A stretch of 64,000 nt of DNA from Gigantopelta aegis (Eukaryota > Mollusca > Gastropoda > Neomphalida > Peltospiridae), in contig NC_054706.1 of the NCBI RefSeq assembly GCF_016097555.1, forward strand, positions 28,087,611-28,151,610, written 5' to 3'. This document shows, piece by piece, positions 1 to 11,446 of this stretch. The position numbers and the translations under genes were made by a program. The first letter of the stretch is position 1. Every line of letters begins with the position of its first letter. The notes under the pieces are model-generated. The model made no database searches and was not told where the DNA came from. It saw nothing but the letters and a program-made list of their open reading frames with translations.

Positions 1-65
1 AAATGGGTTGGTATTCTACGTAGAAAAGTGACCGGGGTTCAGTTTTCTACGGGAGTCAAAATACA

Positions 66-143
66 ATATTACACCGGCACTGGAGTGCGAACCCAGCACG
101 TTCTAGTCTTAAACCCGATGGCTTAACCACTGCACTCTAGAAG
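66..143 (-). repeat. tRNA-like head of a SINE
   Basis: Read on the minus strand, GTGCAGTGGTTAAGCCATCG resembles an A box, and GCTGGGTTCGCACTCC resembles a B box (GGTTCGANNCC type), spaced about as in a tRNA. It does not fold into a clear complete tRNA and lacks an anticodon arm I can defend. It is a SINE head or tRNA pseudogene. Confidence 0.45.
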
Positions 144-595
144 CCAGTACATGTGAATCCTTGTGATGCTGCCTTCCTACTGCTATAAGACATATCAATT
201 GATAGTTTTAACGAGGAAGGAAAGAAATAATCAGCTTAGTTTACCAGCAATAACAGCTGAAATGATCGATATTACGTTGGCGTTATACGTTAACAGTCTG
301 AATAATCGGTGAAAATAATCACAATGTTAGTTTAGAGCTTTAGTGGAGTACATTATTTTTTTTAGAATTACCATATTAAAACAAATTGCACTTGCAATAT
401 GATATATGTCTGTTCTTATTAAATTTATGGCAATGACTTTAGGCACATGCATGTGATATATTATTGATTTTGTTAAATTAAGTAGACCAACATTTAATTC
501 TGTGTGTGGAGTGTATATATATTAGTATGTATTCTTCTTTCTACTAAGCAAAACCACTTTACTGATATAAGAAACTGCTGTCTGTTCAAATAGTC

Positions 596-627
<32 letters not shown>

Positions 628-892
628 TCAGCAATAAAATACTGCAAAAATAAATTATGTACATGTCTTATTTCCATTACATTTTGGAGAAGATATTTGA
701 AGAATCGGGTACATTTAGTATTTATAGTTTTAAAATATTTATTACTGTACTCGGTTTTGGGATTGGCCAAGAGGCTAAACCTATATTAAGTAGTGCTGCA
801 ACGATAAACTAGTATACCGGTATATTATATCGCGATGCTTCATCAGCTCGATACAACCGCGATACAGTTTTGCGTATCGCGATATAAAAAAG

Positions 893-1274
893 AAAGAAAT
901 GTTTTATTTAACGACGCACTCAACACATTTTATTTACGGTTATATGGCGTCAGACATATGGTTAAGGACCACACAGATTTTGAGAGGAAATCCGCTGTCG
1001 CCACTTCATGGGCTACTCTTCCCGATTAACAGCAAGGGATCTTTTATTTGCGCTTCCCACAGGCAGGATAGCACAAACCATGGCCTTTGTTGAACCAGTT
1101 ATGGATCACTGGTCGGTGCAAGTGGTTTACACCTACCCATTGAGCCTTGCGGAGCACTCACTCAGGGTTTGGAGTCGGTATCTGGATTAAAAATCCCATG
1201 CCTCGACTGGGATCCGAACCCAGTACCTACCAGCCTGTTGACCGATGGCCTAACCACGACGCCACCGAGGCCGG
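893..1274 (-). repeat. Full-length SINE, type A (tRNA-like head, about 380 bp)
   Basis: The minus strand starts with a tRNA-like head (GCGTCGTGGTTAGGCCATCG as A box, CTGGGTTCGGATCCCAG as B box). It continues with a body containing the common block CAAGGGATCTTTTATTTGC on the plus strand and ends in AAATAAAACATTTC. Near-identical sequence TATCGCGATAT flanks both ends (about 874-884 and 1278-1288), the expected target-site duplication. Other type A copies are at 14296 and 60895. Confidence 0.85.
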
Positions 1275-1767
1275 TCATATCGCGATATTTACACGTCATT
1301 GTTTCCTTGTATCTTATTTGACGGAAAATAGTGAGACAAACAAAAACACCCAGCATTTTATTGATTATGGCACGAAATGGAAGATCTTATCGAAGTCGAT
1401 ATAGGTGGCCATCTACAGGCCCTGAGTTAGAGGGGGGTGGGTGGGTGTGTGAGGGGAGGGTTCGTTCGAACCCTCCCACAAAACCTGAGGTCCACTTTTT
1501 TCTTCTTCTTTTTTTTAATATTGCACAAATAGTTGATTGTAACTTTCGCAACTCTCCCCTGCGCGTGCTGTAACCTCACCGTGGTGCAGGGGTGTAACAT
1601 TCTCTTTGAGAATGGCCAATACAGCACAAAATTTAAGTTTTGAGTAAAATTCAGCATCCGTAAAATTCTGTGATATTTGTGTTTTTGCACAGTTCTTTAC
1701 ACTGTTTTTGTTTAAACCTTGAATTTTTATATTGATGTTGATCATCACTTTATTTATTTGCATTACC

Positions 1768-1836
1768 ATAGTTTGACACCCAATAGCCGATGTATTTTTC
1801 GTGCTGGGGTGTCGTTAAACATTCATTCATTCATTC
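1768..1836 (+). repeat. SINE-like fragment, type D (ATTC-tailed)
   Basis: ACACCCAATAGCCGATGT, then a GTGCTGGGGTGTCGTTAAAC block, then (ATTC)n. The same unit occurs at 34688-34758 and twice, inverted, at 37892-38042. It is only about 70 bp and may be the 3' end of a longer element. Confidence 0.7.
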
Positions 1837-2839
1837 TTTCGCAACTCTCCCATAAAACAATATTTGTCGTCATTTAAGCAATCCCCTTACCGAAGCTGCA
1901 GTGTACATATTTCAGAATTTCTAACTAATAAAAGCAAAGGAAGCTACATGTAGCAAAAATGTTTAATTGTACTTTCTGCTATATTGATGACCTCGTAGCA
2001 TTCGATAGTTACATGACAATGACAGCAGTTCACCTGTCATTGATATATTAACCAAAGTTAGAAATAAAAGGTTAACAAAAGAAATTAACACTACTCATGC
2101 CTTGATCTTTATATAGATATTTAAAAATCGACACTGGCTTCCATATATATAAAGCAATATTTTGGCATAGGAGTTGCTTTATCATGCCGGTTATTTCATT
2201 TCGTTTTACGGCCAACATGTGGATGCCGTTTTGATGATATGACGCATCAGTGACAAACATGAAATGGGATGCAATACTTTATGCAATACCATTTGCTGAA
2301 AACGTTGGAGGACTACAGCTATACTCTTAACAGGGGCTGCATTGTGTTGGCGGTGATTCGTGATTATGCATTTTTAAAGAACGTAATGTGTTTCGTTCTT
2401 CACATATATGTTCATTATTAAAGGAACGGATCATAGTACACGTACATTTTCTGTTACTAAGATTATAATAAGCAATAATTGCCGAAAATATTTAACATGT
2501 ACCTCAGGTCAATACCCTTAACGCCTGTTGTGTTCCAGAATTTCATTATCTTAAAAAAAAATATATAATAATAATAATAACCTTAATAACAAAAATACAA
2601 TCTACAAAATACCCGGTAGTCGAAAATCATTCTTTTAAAATATCTATTTTTAAAGTTCTAGATGCCAGATAAACGCGTTTTAGTCTTTTAGAGATTTCAA
2701 AATTCCAAGGGGAGCATGCCCCTGGATCCGTATACAAAAATCGGGCGCTTTGCGTCTTCAGGCAACTACATATCCAAAAGGCCCAAACAAATACCTAGTC
2801 GACCCCACCCCACCCCACCCCACCCAACTCGAAGTGCTG

Positions 2840-2970
2840 GCTACTATGTAAAATCTTTGTCATTGTAATTGTGTTTTTACGATTTCTGTCTGGACAAAAC
2901 GTAGGAAAAATTTACCGGTAATTAAAGGTAGGAGAGTAATTGTTAACAATGTGGTTTGGACTTGAAAGCC
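2840..2970. repeat. Fragment of the foldback repeat seen at 55685-56335
   Basis: The stretch from TTTGTCATTGTAATTG through GGTAGGAGAGTAATTGTTAA matches one arm of the inverted repeat in the last PGAP1 intron. Here only one arm is present. Confidence 0.6.
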
Positions 2971-3104
2971 AGTAGAGGCCAAATTCATCCAATCAGCGAC
3001 TAATATTGTGTATATAAGGTGAGAGACTTTAACATAATATCTGAACGTCTGTCTGACTATGTTATTAATCGTTTATACCCAGGGGGTAAATTGGAAAAAT
3101 GGAC

Positions 3105-4352
3105 CCGGTGTAAACGGAATGCAAGTCCGTAGGAACAGTGGTCTGCCCGGACTTAGTCTCCTAGGAATGCAGGTCCTAGGTCTAATATACCTAGGAATGC
3201 AAGTCCTAGGACTTATGTTCCTTAGGAATACTGGTCTGACTGCCAGGATATCAAGTCCGGTCCGGACTTGCATTCCTGGACAATCAAAATTTAAGTACGG
3301 TCGTACACATAAAAATTAAATTATAAATGTAAACAAAACGAAAAACAGTTTCCTTTTTGGTTTATTTAATTAACTTAGGATACTAGCGCCTCTCTTTATT
3401 TAAATATTTTCTATTTATTCCAATATTTGTTTGTACACATTTTGTTGACCTTATTGCATGAGCAGAACCAAGGTCTTTATTCATTGCGTATTGTTCCAAC
3501 TAATAAATGTTTAAACATTTAAAAGTAACTCAAAAACATTTACCATAACTTGCCCATATGATATACCAACACAATTATCTGTTAGACATGATAATAATAA
3601 TAATAATATTAATATTAACATTAATATTAATATTAATTTAACTATAAAAACGTGATATTTGCGTTATATACATTATCTTGTTATTATATAATTTTAAGTT
3701 TGTGCCTTTCTGTCAATAATGTTGCAGGCGCGTGTACATAGGGTGTGGGGTGGAGATGGCGTAAACACACCTCTTCAAAGCAAATTTCTTGACCTCTCCC
3801 CTGCATAGCTTACTGAACATGTGCCTGCTTTGTCAATTTTGCTCATTTAAAAAATTAATTTGGTCTAACATATGACATATCAGACTCTAGCCTCTATGAT
3901 ATCTTAGTCCCAACAAACCATACCATCGATAAACAAATATGTTAAATCGTTTTCATTAATGTTTATCAATTAATAGAAATATCAATGACTAAGAGTGGGT
4001 TTTAGCAGCTCAATGGGCTACTACACCGACTAAAACAAAACAGTAACCCCTGAACAATTATCATACTGTCAATAATATGCACACACAATTTACAAAGATC
4101 CTTTTAAACAGACTAACTACACATGACACTTTTACACCTGACCGTTTTGGTCGCAACATTCATTCAGACTCCCTTTTTGGGAGAAGGGGTGGGGGAGGCA
4201 TGTAGGAATACAAGTCCTAGGATAAAAACAACTTAAAAATAAACCAGGAATGAAAGTCCGGGTAGGACTATGGTTCCTAAGCTATGGAGGTCCGATAGGA
4301 CTACTGTTCCTAGGAACCGAGGTCCTACGGACCTGCGTTCCTTTCACACCGG
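3105..4352. mobile_element. Inverted-repeat element with degenerate palindromic subterminal repeats (1.25 kb)
   Basis: The left end CCGGTGTAAACGGAATGC and the right end (reverse complement CCGGTGTGAAAGGAACGC) are terminal inverted repeats. Inside the left 190 bp and the right 160 bp are repeated words of the form AGGAATGCAAGTCCTAGG, each close to palindromic. The centre (about 3310-4190) is AT-rich with no transposase. It is probably a non-autonomous DNA transposon; the superfamily is not assigned and I could not settle a target-site duplication. Confidence 0.65.
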
Positions 4353-5076
4353 CGTACTGCAAAAGGTGAACAACATTGCCAACAAGCTACTGGAAATTCG
4401 ATGTTAAATATGATGCCCCTCTGCGAAATTCGCGCAATATTTTCCATTTGTCCAATAGTCAGTAGCTGATTTTGTATCTTTTTGGAAAGGTTTCACTTTG
4501 TTTGAAGTAGATTCCAAATGGACATATTGGGAGTAACAGCATCAGTATTCAACCAGTGCATTTTATACTCCTTTTAACCAAGCAGTACATAGATTTACTT
4601 TACAATCACAGTAGACCTATCTTTCTTACAAAAGCGCTATATACATGTAGCAGACGATAAACGTAAGTAAATGTTAATTAGGAAGTGGTTGAATAGCCGT
4701 CTGGGTCGTGTGATCAATTATTGTATACTGTTCATTGCGGCACTAGGATCATGCTCCAACCAAGGTATAATGCATAAACAAAACTGATCCATTTCTTCTT
4801 TTTTTATTTGGTGGAATACCGAATGCACTGCCATACAATTAGTTTATAAAATTTTATAAAATTATATATTAGGTAAAACTGTCGAGTGGACAGATTTGAC
4901 TAGTGAATATTTGTCATTTACTAGCGAGCAGCAAGTAAAATAAAACTTATGCATTGAGCCCTACATATTGCAATACGATTTGTTGTATCGCAATACGGTT
5001 TTGATCATATCGTTGCACCCCTAATTTTAAGACATCTCACAACAATACATGTATACAGTCATCATGACATAAACAG

Positions 5077-5300
5077 TGTTTCTACCAGAAAGACATTTTT
5101 GATTATGGCGCTATGGAATTGAATGCAATCACAGCCTCCCCCAGAAAGAAAATGTGTAAAGATTGGGTTAGTTAAGAACATCATACATTAATGATAAGAC
5201 GGATTAATTTTGTCAAAAGATTAACTTTAAAAATAATAAAAATCTGCAAACAAATGTATGTATGGTGCCATACACGTTTTACCCACTGGCAGAAACCCTG
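5077..5300. mobile_element. MITE, GTGTTTCTGCCAGAAA family, copy 1
   Basis: It begins GTGTTTCTACCAGAAAGAC and ends CCACTGGCAGAAACCCT, an inverted pair, with a conserved interior (GGCGCTATGGAATT, CAGAAAGAAAATGTG). Other copies are at 46271-46514 and, inverted and incomplete, at 32619-32815. It has no coding capacity. Confidence 0.7.
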
Positions 5301-5775
5301 ATAAACATGATAGTCATATATATGCTTTGTTAAATCCATAAGACTCTATAGTACCTTGAACATTCTGATTATTAAATGCCAGACCAAAATATTACACACA
5401 CACACACAAAACAATTTCAAACTCCCAAACTAGATCAACTGTGCCATTTACTAACCATATCAGGTATAGTAGGTTTTCTTTTTCTACCAACGAAGCAAAA
5501 CCACTTTTGATATAAAAAAGCTGCCACGTTTACTGTCTGTTCGAATAGCATCTCTTTCTTTCTTTCAAGACTTGATCAACTGTGCCATTTGCTAACCCTG
5601 TTTCTTTACCAATACTATACATGTATAATAAAAATAAAACCAAAATATTTAAAAATATTTTTTATTGGCAAATTTAGTATAACAATAGAACTCATTTCAA
5701 GAAGCTCAACAACAAAGAGATAAAAAGTAAAAAAAACAAACAAAACTTGCATACAATTCAGAATATGACACAAGA

Positions 5776-5821
<46 letters not shown>

Positions 5822-7066
5822 GTGTATTTCACAACACACTCGTGTATCTGGACCCTTTCTCCTGCACTCTTGTGAGACCAACTCTGTACATTCTCAAACA
5901 AACATGCAACAACAAAACTCCTGTCAAAAAGAGCATTCTGAGAGTACTGCTAAAGCAATACATGTCCTCAACTGGGCCCAACAAAGTTTTCTTTCTCCTA
6001 AGTGCATGAGACATAACTCTTACCAAAAATGGGTAAATCGCCATGAAAGTCAAACTTGATCTTGAGGCATTGTGAAAAAAAACTATATGTGGGACAGACA
6101 GGCAGACAGACGGAGACAAAACCTATAGTCCCCTCCAGTTGGTCTGGTAGGGGACTAAAAATCAGACCCCACTTCTCCCATTACTTTCCCCAACTGATCC
6201 GATCTTCAGCAAAAACTTATGAAACCTTCATCAATTGGATACAACAGGGATAGCTGTGGGCAAGCAGAACATTTCAGCAAATTATCTAATGAACTTCAGA
6301 AATCTGTTCTTTTTCAGCAGATTTTTTAAAATATTACATGAAATTATTTTGCCAGATTAAGATAAAATTCACCAATTGTTTTAAAAATGTTAGCGAGGGC
6401 CAGATCTAGCCATGTAGATGTCCACTGGCTGATCTGATGCTTGCTTGTAACCATTTGGTTTGTAATTTTATTTAGATTTTGTCCAAACATAAATTTGTCT
6501 ACTTATAACATGAACAGTATAAATAATCAATATATTATGTCAGACATAAAAAGAACAAATAAAGAATTATTTAAATTGTTCAGTGTTATTGGGCAATTAA
6601 AGAACCTTGAGTTAATGAAAATGTTCAAGTATCTGTAATTGTAAGGAAGGTACAGTTTCTTAATTTACTTAAAAAGTTCATTAAACTTGGTTTAAATTTC
6701 AATATTACTTCTTCGAGTAAAGAAACACTGAAACTTCAAATACCTGTAATGTTAATACACAATAATTACTTTGAATATAGAAGTCTTATTGAAATTGAAA
6801 ATACCTGTAATAATTGATTCAAACATGGTGTCAAGAACAAAAACTTCAGCTATGTGGGTGGCATATGATTTTAAGTTTAATTAAAATAGTTAGCATCAAA
6901 TCAAAATCAAAATTTGAAAAAAAAAAGAGCCTTGAACACCAAATCAATGGCAGGGAATTTGTGCATTAAGTCCAGCTTTAAAGTCCAATCCTTAATTCCA
7001 TGCTATGAACGTTTTATGAAGAACATTAGGTGTTGCATAGACCTATTGTTCATCTGAAGGTGCATG

Positions 7067-7195
7067 TCACGAGTCCTTGTTGTTGATTGTCACAATTCCA
7101 CTGGGATTCACACTGAAAGCAGACGGATCGAATGGCTGGCCTTTGAAAGGAGAACCTTCAGCATCCCAGGCTCTCTTCATTGTTTCATACATTTT
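7067..7195 (-). CDS. NUDCD3: NUDCD3 coding exon 8 (stop codon)
   Basis: The exon encodes residues about 340-381, [20 protein letters not shown] followed by [13 protein letters not shown] and IVTINNKDS, then TGA at 7069-7067. [14 protein letters not shown] is the diagnostic NUDCD3 C-terminus. The acceptor TTTCAG ends at 7196. The 3' UTR must lie below 7067; several AATAAA-like sites exist on the minus strand, but none can be chosen. Confidence 0.95.
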   Translation of the reverse strand, partial: KMYETMKRAWDAEGSPFKGQPFDPSAFSVNPSGIVTINNKDS

Positions 7196-7313
7196 CTGAA
7201 ATACAAGTCAGGAAGAATACTGTTAATCATAAAATATTAGCACTCTTAAAATTTAGCGAAATCCAAGGAAATGACATATTAGTGACATAAAACTTTAGTG
7301 AGGTCGTCACATT

Positions 7314-7383
<70 letters not shown>

Positions 7384-10300
7384 CTTTTTATACATACCCA
7401 TATAAATGTACCACTAGGGTTTCAGGCCACTGTAAAGGAATTTTATTTGGCAACTGTACAGCGTTTACATATTGATTCCTATTATTAGGGAATAGGGTCA
7501 TCTGAAATTCTTTGTACATTTGATCCAATTCAGATTGAAGACAAGTAATGTAAAATCTTAATTACTCAGTGGTATACATGTACATGAACAATCTGGGTCC
7601 CAAAACCAACATTTTTACAAAGTATAGAACTATTTATATGTTATCTTATAGTACCAAGTTTCAGAACTATCAGATGAAAACTCCAGCAGAAGATAGACTT
7701 TAAATTTTTTAATGTTAAATTTGTATTTGTCTTTTAAATTTAAAACACGGAGAATGGCGATATGGTGCCAAAAAGAAAAAACGATGCACAAACGAAAGAC
7801 TATTCTTGTAAAATGTTTTACAGGCTTGCCCATAACCACCCACAATTTACACTTATAACGCACTACCATACAGCAGCTCATTAGAGATGGGATAGGCCTA
7901 CCTCTTCATGCGACTGTGGCAAGCCGAGCCTCTTTCTGTGTTCATTGTACATCATTTCCTCAATCTTAGCCTGTGCCTCGTCGTCGAGGTCGGTCATGGG
8001 TCGGCTGGCGTCTATCTTCCTCACACTGATCTTTGGCTCATCCGTGAACAGAGAGTCCCACCACCGCTCCTCTTTCTTCTCCATGCTCACCTAGTTTCCA
8101 AGGAAGGAAGGAAGGAAGGAAATGTTTTATTTAACGATGCACTCAACACATTTTATTTACGGTTATATGGCGTCAGACATATGGTGAAGGACCACACAGA
8201 CATTGAGAGAGGAAGGAAGGAAATGTTTTCTTTAACAACGCACTCAACACATTTTTTTTACGGTTATATGGCGTCGGACATATGGTTAAGGACCACATAG
8301 ATATTGAGGGAGGAAGGAAGGAAATGATTTATTTAACGACACACTCAACACATTTTATTTACGGTTATACGGTGTCAGACATATGGTTAAGGACCACATA
8401 GATATTGAGAGAGGAAACCTGCTATCGCCACCTCATGGGCTACTCTTTTCGATTAGCAGCAAGGGATCTTTTATATGTACCATCCCACACCGGATAGTAC
8501 ATACCACGGCCTTTGTTACACCAGTTGTGAAGCATTGGCTGGAATGAGAAATAGCCCAATGGAATTGCCATGAAAGTCAAACTTGATCTGTAGCAATACA
8601 AAATTTCAGCTCCATATCTCGAGGCATTGCAAAAAAAGGTCTGGAAAACTAGGGTCTCCACGAGTAAGGTACTCGGACACGGTCCTTCATTTCGCAAAAT
8701 ATTTGTATGTAATGATTAATATTTTGTAGGATGTTAACTAGGTTTTTGCAATTTTTGACATTTAATAGATAAATTGATCAAATGTTCTGCTCACACAGAG
8801 TTACCTCTGAAATAGGACATATATCAAGTTGAATGAATGAATGAATGAATGAACGAACGAACGAATAAACAAATGAAGGAAGGAAGGAAATGTTTTATTT
8901 AACAGCCTTTGACATGCCAGTCGTCGTGCACTGGCTGGAACGAGAAACTGACGGGGATCGATCCCAGACTGACCACTTTACCACTGGGCTACATCCCACC
9001 CCCGACTTGAGTATCTGTGTAAGGAAAGGAACTCTCATTTAATTATTTTTTAACGCCATAAAAAAAAGAAAAGAAGCTGAATGCAATACAATGGCACTAT
9101 ATTTGGCATTCCTCCAGCCAGTGCACCTCGACTGGTACATCAAAGGCTCTGGTATGTGCTATCCTGTCTGTGGGATGGTGCATATAAAAGATCCCTTGCT
9201 GCTAATCGAAAAGAATAGCCCATGAAGTGGCAACAGCTGGGTTCTTTTTTCAATATCTCTGTGGTCCTTAACCATATGTCTGACACCATATAACCGTAAA
9301 TAAAATGTGTTGAGTGCGTCGTTAAATAAAACATGTCCTTCCTTCCCATCTTATTTGGCATTCATGTTCCATGCTGGAATTAAGATGCAAAATACTATTG
9401 TATTTTATTCCTTAGTCTCATCATCATATAGTAAGTGATGGGTACTTGGGACTGGGTCGAGGTTTTACCCTCGAGTACAATATTTTCAACTTGTGGAGGC
9501 CCTACGGAAAACTATATTAGGGACAGATGGACAGAAAGATGGAGACGAAACAAATAGTCACCTCTTGTTGGACTGGATGGAGACTAAAAAGTGTTTTATA
9601 TCAGCATTGAATGTAAGGATGAAAAGATGGACAAACAAGCATGCACAAACTTTATAGTATTATGGTATATCAATTGAATAAAAACACTGAATGGATGGAT
9701 AAAAGATGGATGAATGAACAGATGAACATACAGACAGAAATTATACAGAATTACAGGATATCAATTCTGTGAAAACACTGAATAAATGAATTATGGATGA
9801 ATGGATGGATGGACAAGTAAAGGTTGAAAGAACAAATGTTTTGTGACACTCTAGCATGGCAAAATATTGGTTAAAACGATGTCAAAGGTACCCAAATGGT
9901 AAAGTTTGTTTTGTTTTGTATAACGACACCACTAGAGCACACTGATATATTAATCATTGGCTATTACATGTTAAACATTTGATAATTCTAACTAGTAGTC
10001 AATAGAGGAAACCTGCAACATTTTCTTAATGCAGCAAGGGATCTTTTATATGCACTTTCCCACAGACAGGAAATCATATACCATGGCCTTTGACCAGTTG
10101 TGGTGCACTGGTTGGAATGAGAAAAAAACAATCAGTTGAACGGATCCACTGAGGTGGTTCGATCCTGCGCCGCAAGCACCTCAAGCGAGCGTTCAACCGA
10201 CTAAGCTAAATCCCGCCCGCATACATGAATGGAGACAATGATAAATATTTAAGTGTCATTACGTGAACGTGAAGACCTGGCACGAGACTCCAGATACTCT

Positions 10301-10696
10301 CCTCCTTGTTCACCTCCCACAGGAGAGCTTCCATCCACAACCGTGACAAACTCGCCCGTGTCACTCATGTAATCAACCTTCAGGTGACACTTGCTAACTG
10401 TCACCGTAACATCTTTACCCTTCTTGATGTAGGGGGGAATCTAAATTTAAATTAAAAACAAACAAATTATTGGCTTTAAACAATATTTATGGTTGTTCAA
10501 ACAAACAAGAAGAAGAAGAAAAGAAAAACAAAAAGCAGTTGTTAGACCCTATTAAGGCCTCTCCCAACATTTTATAATATGAATAATTTACACCTAAGGC
10601 CAAAAAAATAATAGGTGTGTTTCCGATTGCATCCCCCCAAAAATTAGGGTAGGTAGGTAGGGTTGTTTTTTTTTTTTTTTTAAATTGAATACTATC

Positions 10697-10731
<35 letters not shown>

Positions 10732-11413
10732 TATCATCATTATTGTTATTGTTGTTGTAGTAGTAGTAGTATTGGTATGCACTGTTTGTGTATTTCCTTA
10801 AATTAATGGGACATTTGTATTAATTTCGTTGTTCTTAATTTAAATACTTTATGCAAACATTTAAGATGCATTAATAATAAGACCTGTTGATTTATGTGAA
10901 GACGAGAATTAAGCTGAATTGATACGATTATATTTAATCGAAATAACCTGTACCAAGGCTATGTTCGTACATTCGGTTACTTCCGTGACCGACCAAGCTG
11001 TTCGGTGGTAACTAATCAGGGGAAGGAACTCTATTACAAAAGCTTTTCCATAATTTCTCGGTTTTTCGGAAGGGAATTACGTGCAAAATGTATCATATAA
11101 TAGTATGTAAACAATGTGCAAGGAAGGAAATACTCGTTTGGTGATGTTGTCCTCTTTTATTTTTACTTCTTTTTTTATTTTTTTTCAGGGTTTTTTTCAG
11201 TTTAAGAGAAGAAAAAAATTAGGGTGGGTGGGGGGGGGGGGGGGGGGGTAAAACTAGGGACGGTCGGTCGACCAGAAACACACCTATATTTTTTTTTGGC
11301 CTAATATGTAATTATTAATCATTATCAAACTGAATTCTGTATTACTATCAGTGGTCTTACTGGCAACAGAGGGAGTGAGAGTGATAGCCAGACAGAGAGA
11401 GAGAGAGAGACAG

Positions 11414-11446
<33 letters not shown>

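Larger units (their letters stand above)
1..7066. other. Intergenic region downstream of NUDCD3
   Basis: No convincing gene is present; the open frames are short and fall in repeats. Besides the elements listed separately it holds a poly-T tract at about 600-625, a (CCCCA)n run at 2801-2825, AT-rich ATTAAT repeats at 3595-3640, a poly-A tract of about 40 bases at 5778-5818, and a repeat resembling 9505-9592 at about 6045-6160. The stretches 1837-2830, 4353-5076 and 6180-7066 show nothing I can name; the last should contain the NUDCD3 3' UTR. Confidence 0.6.
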
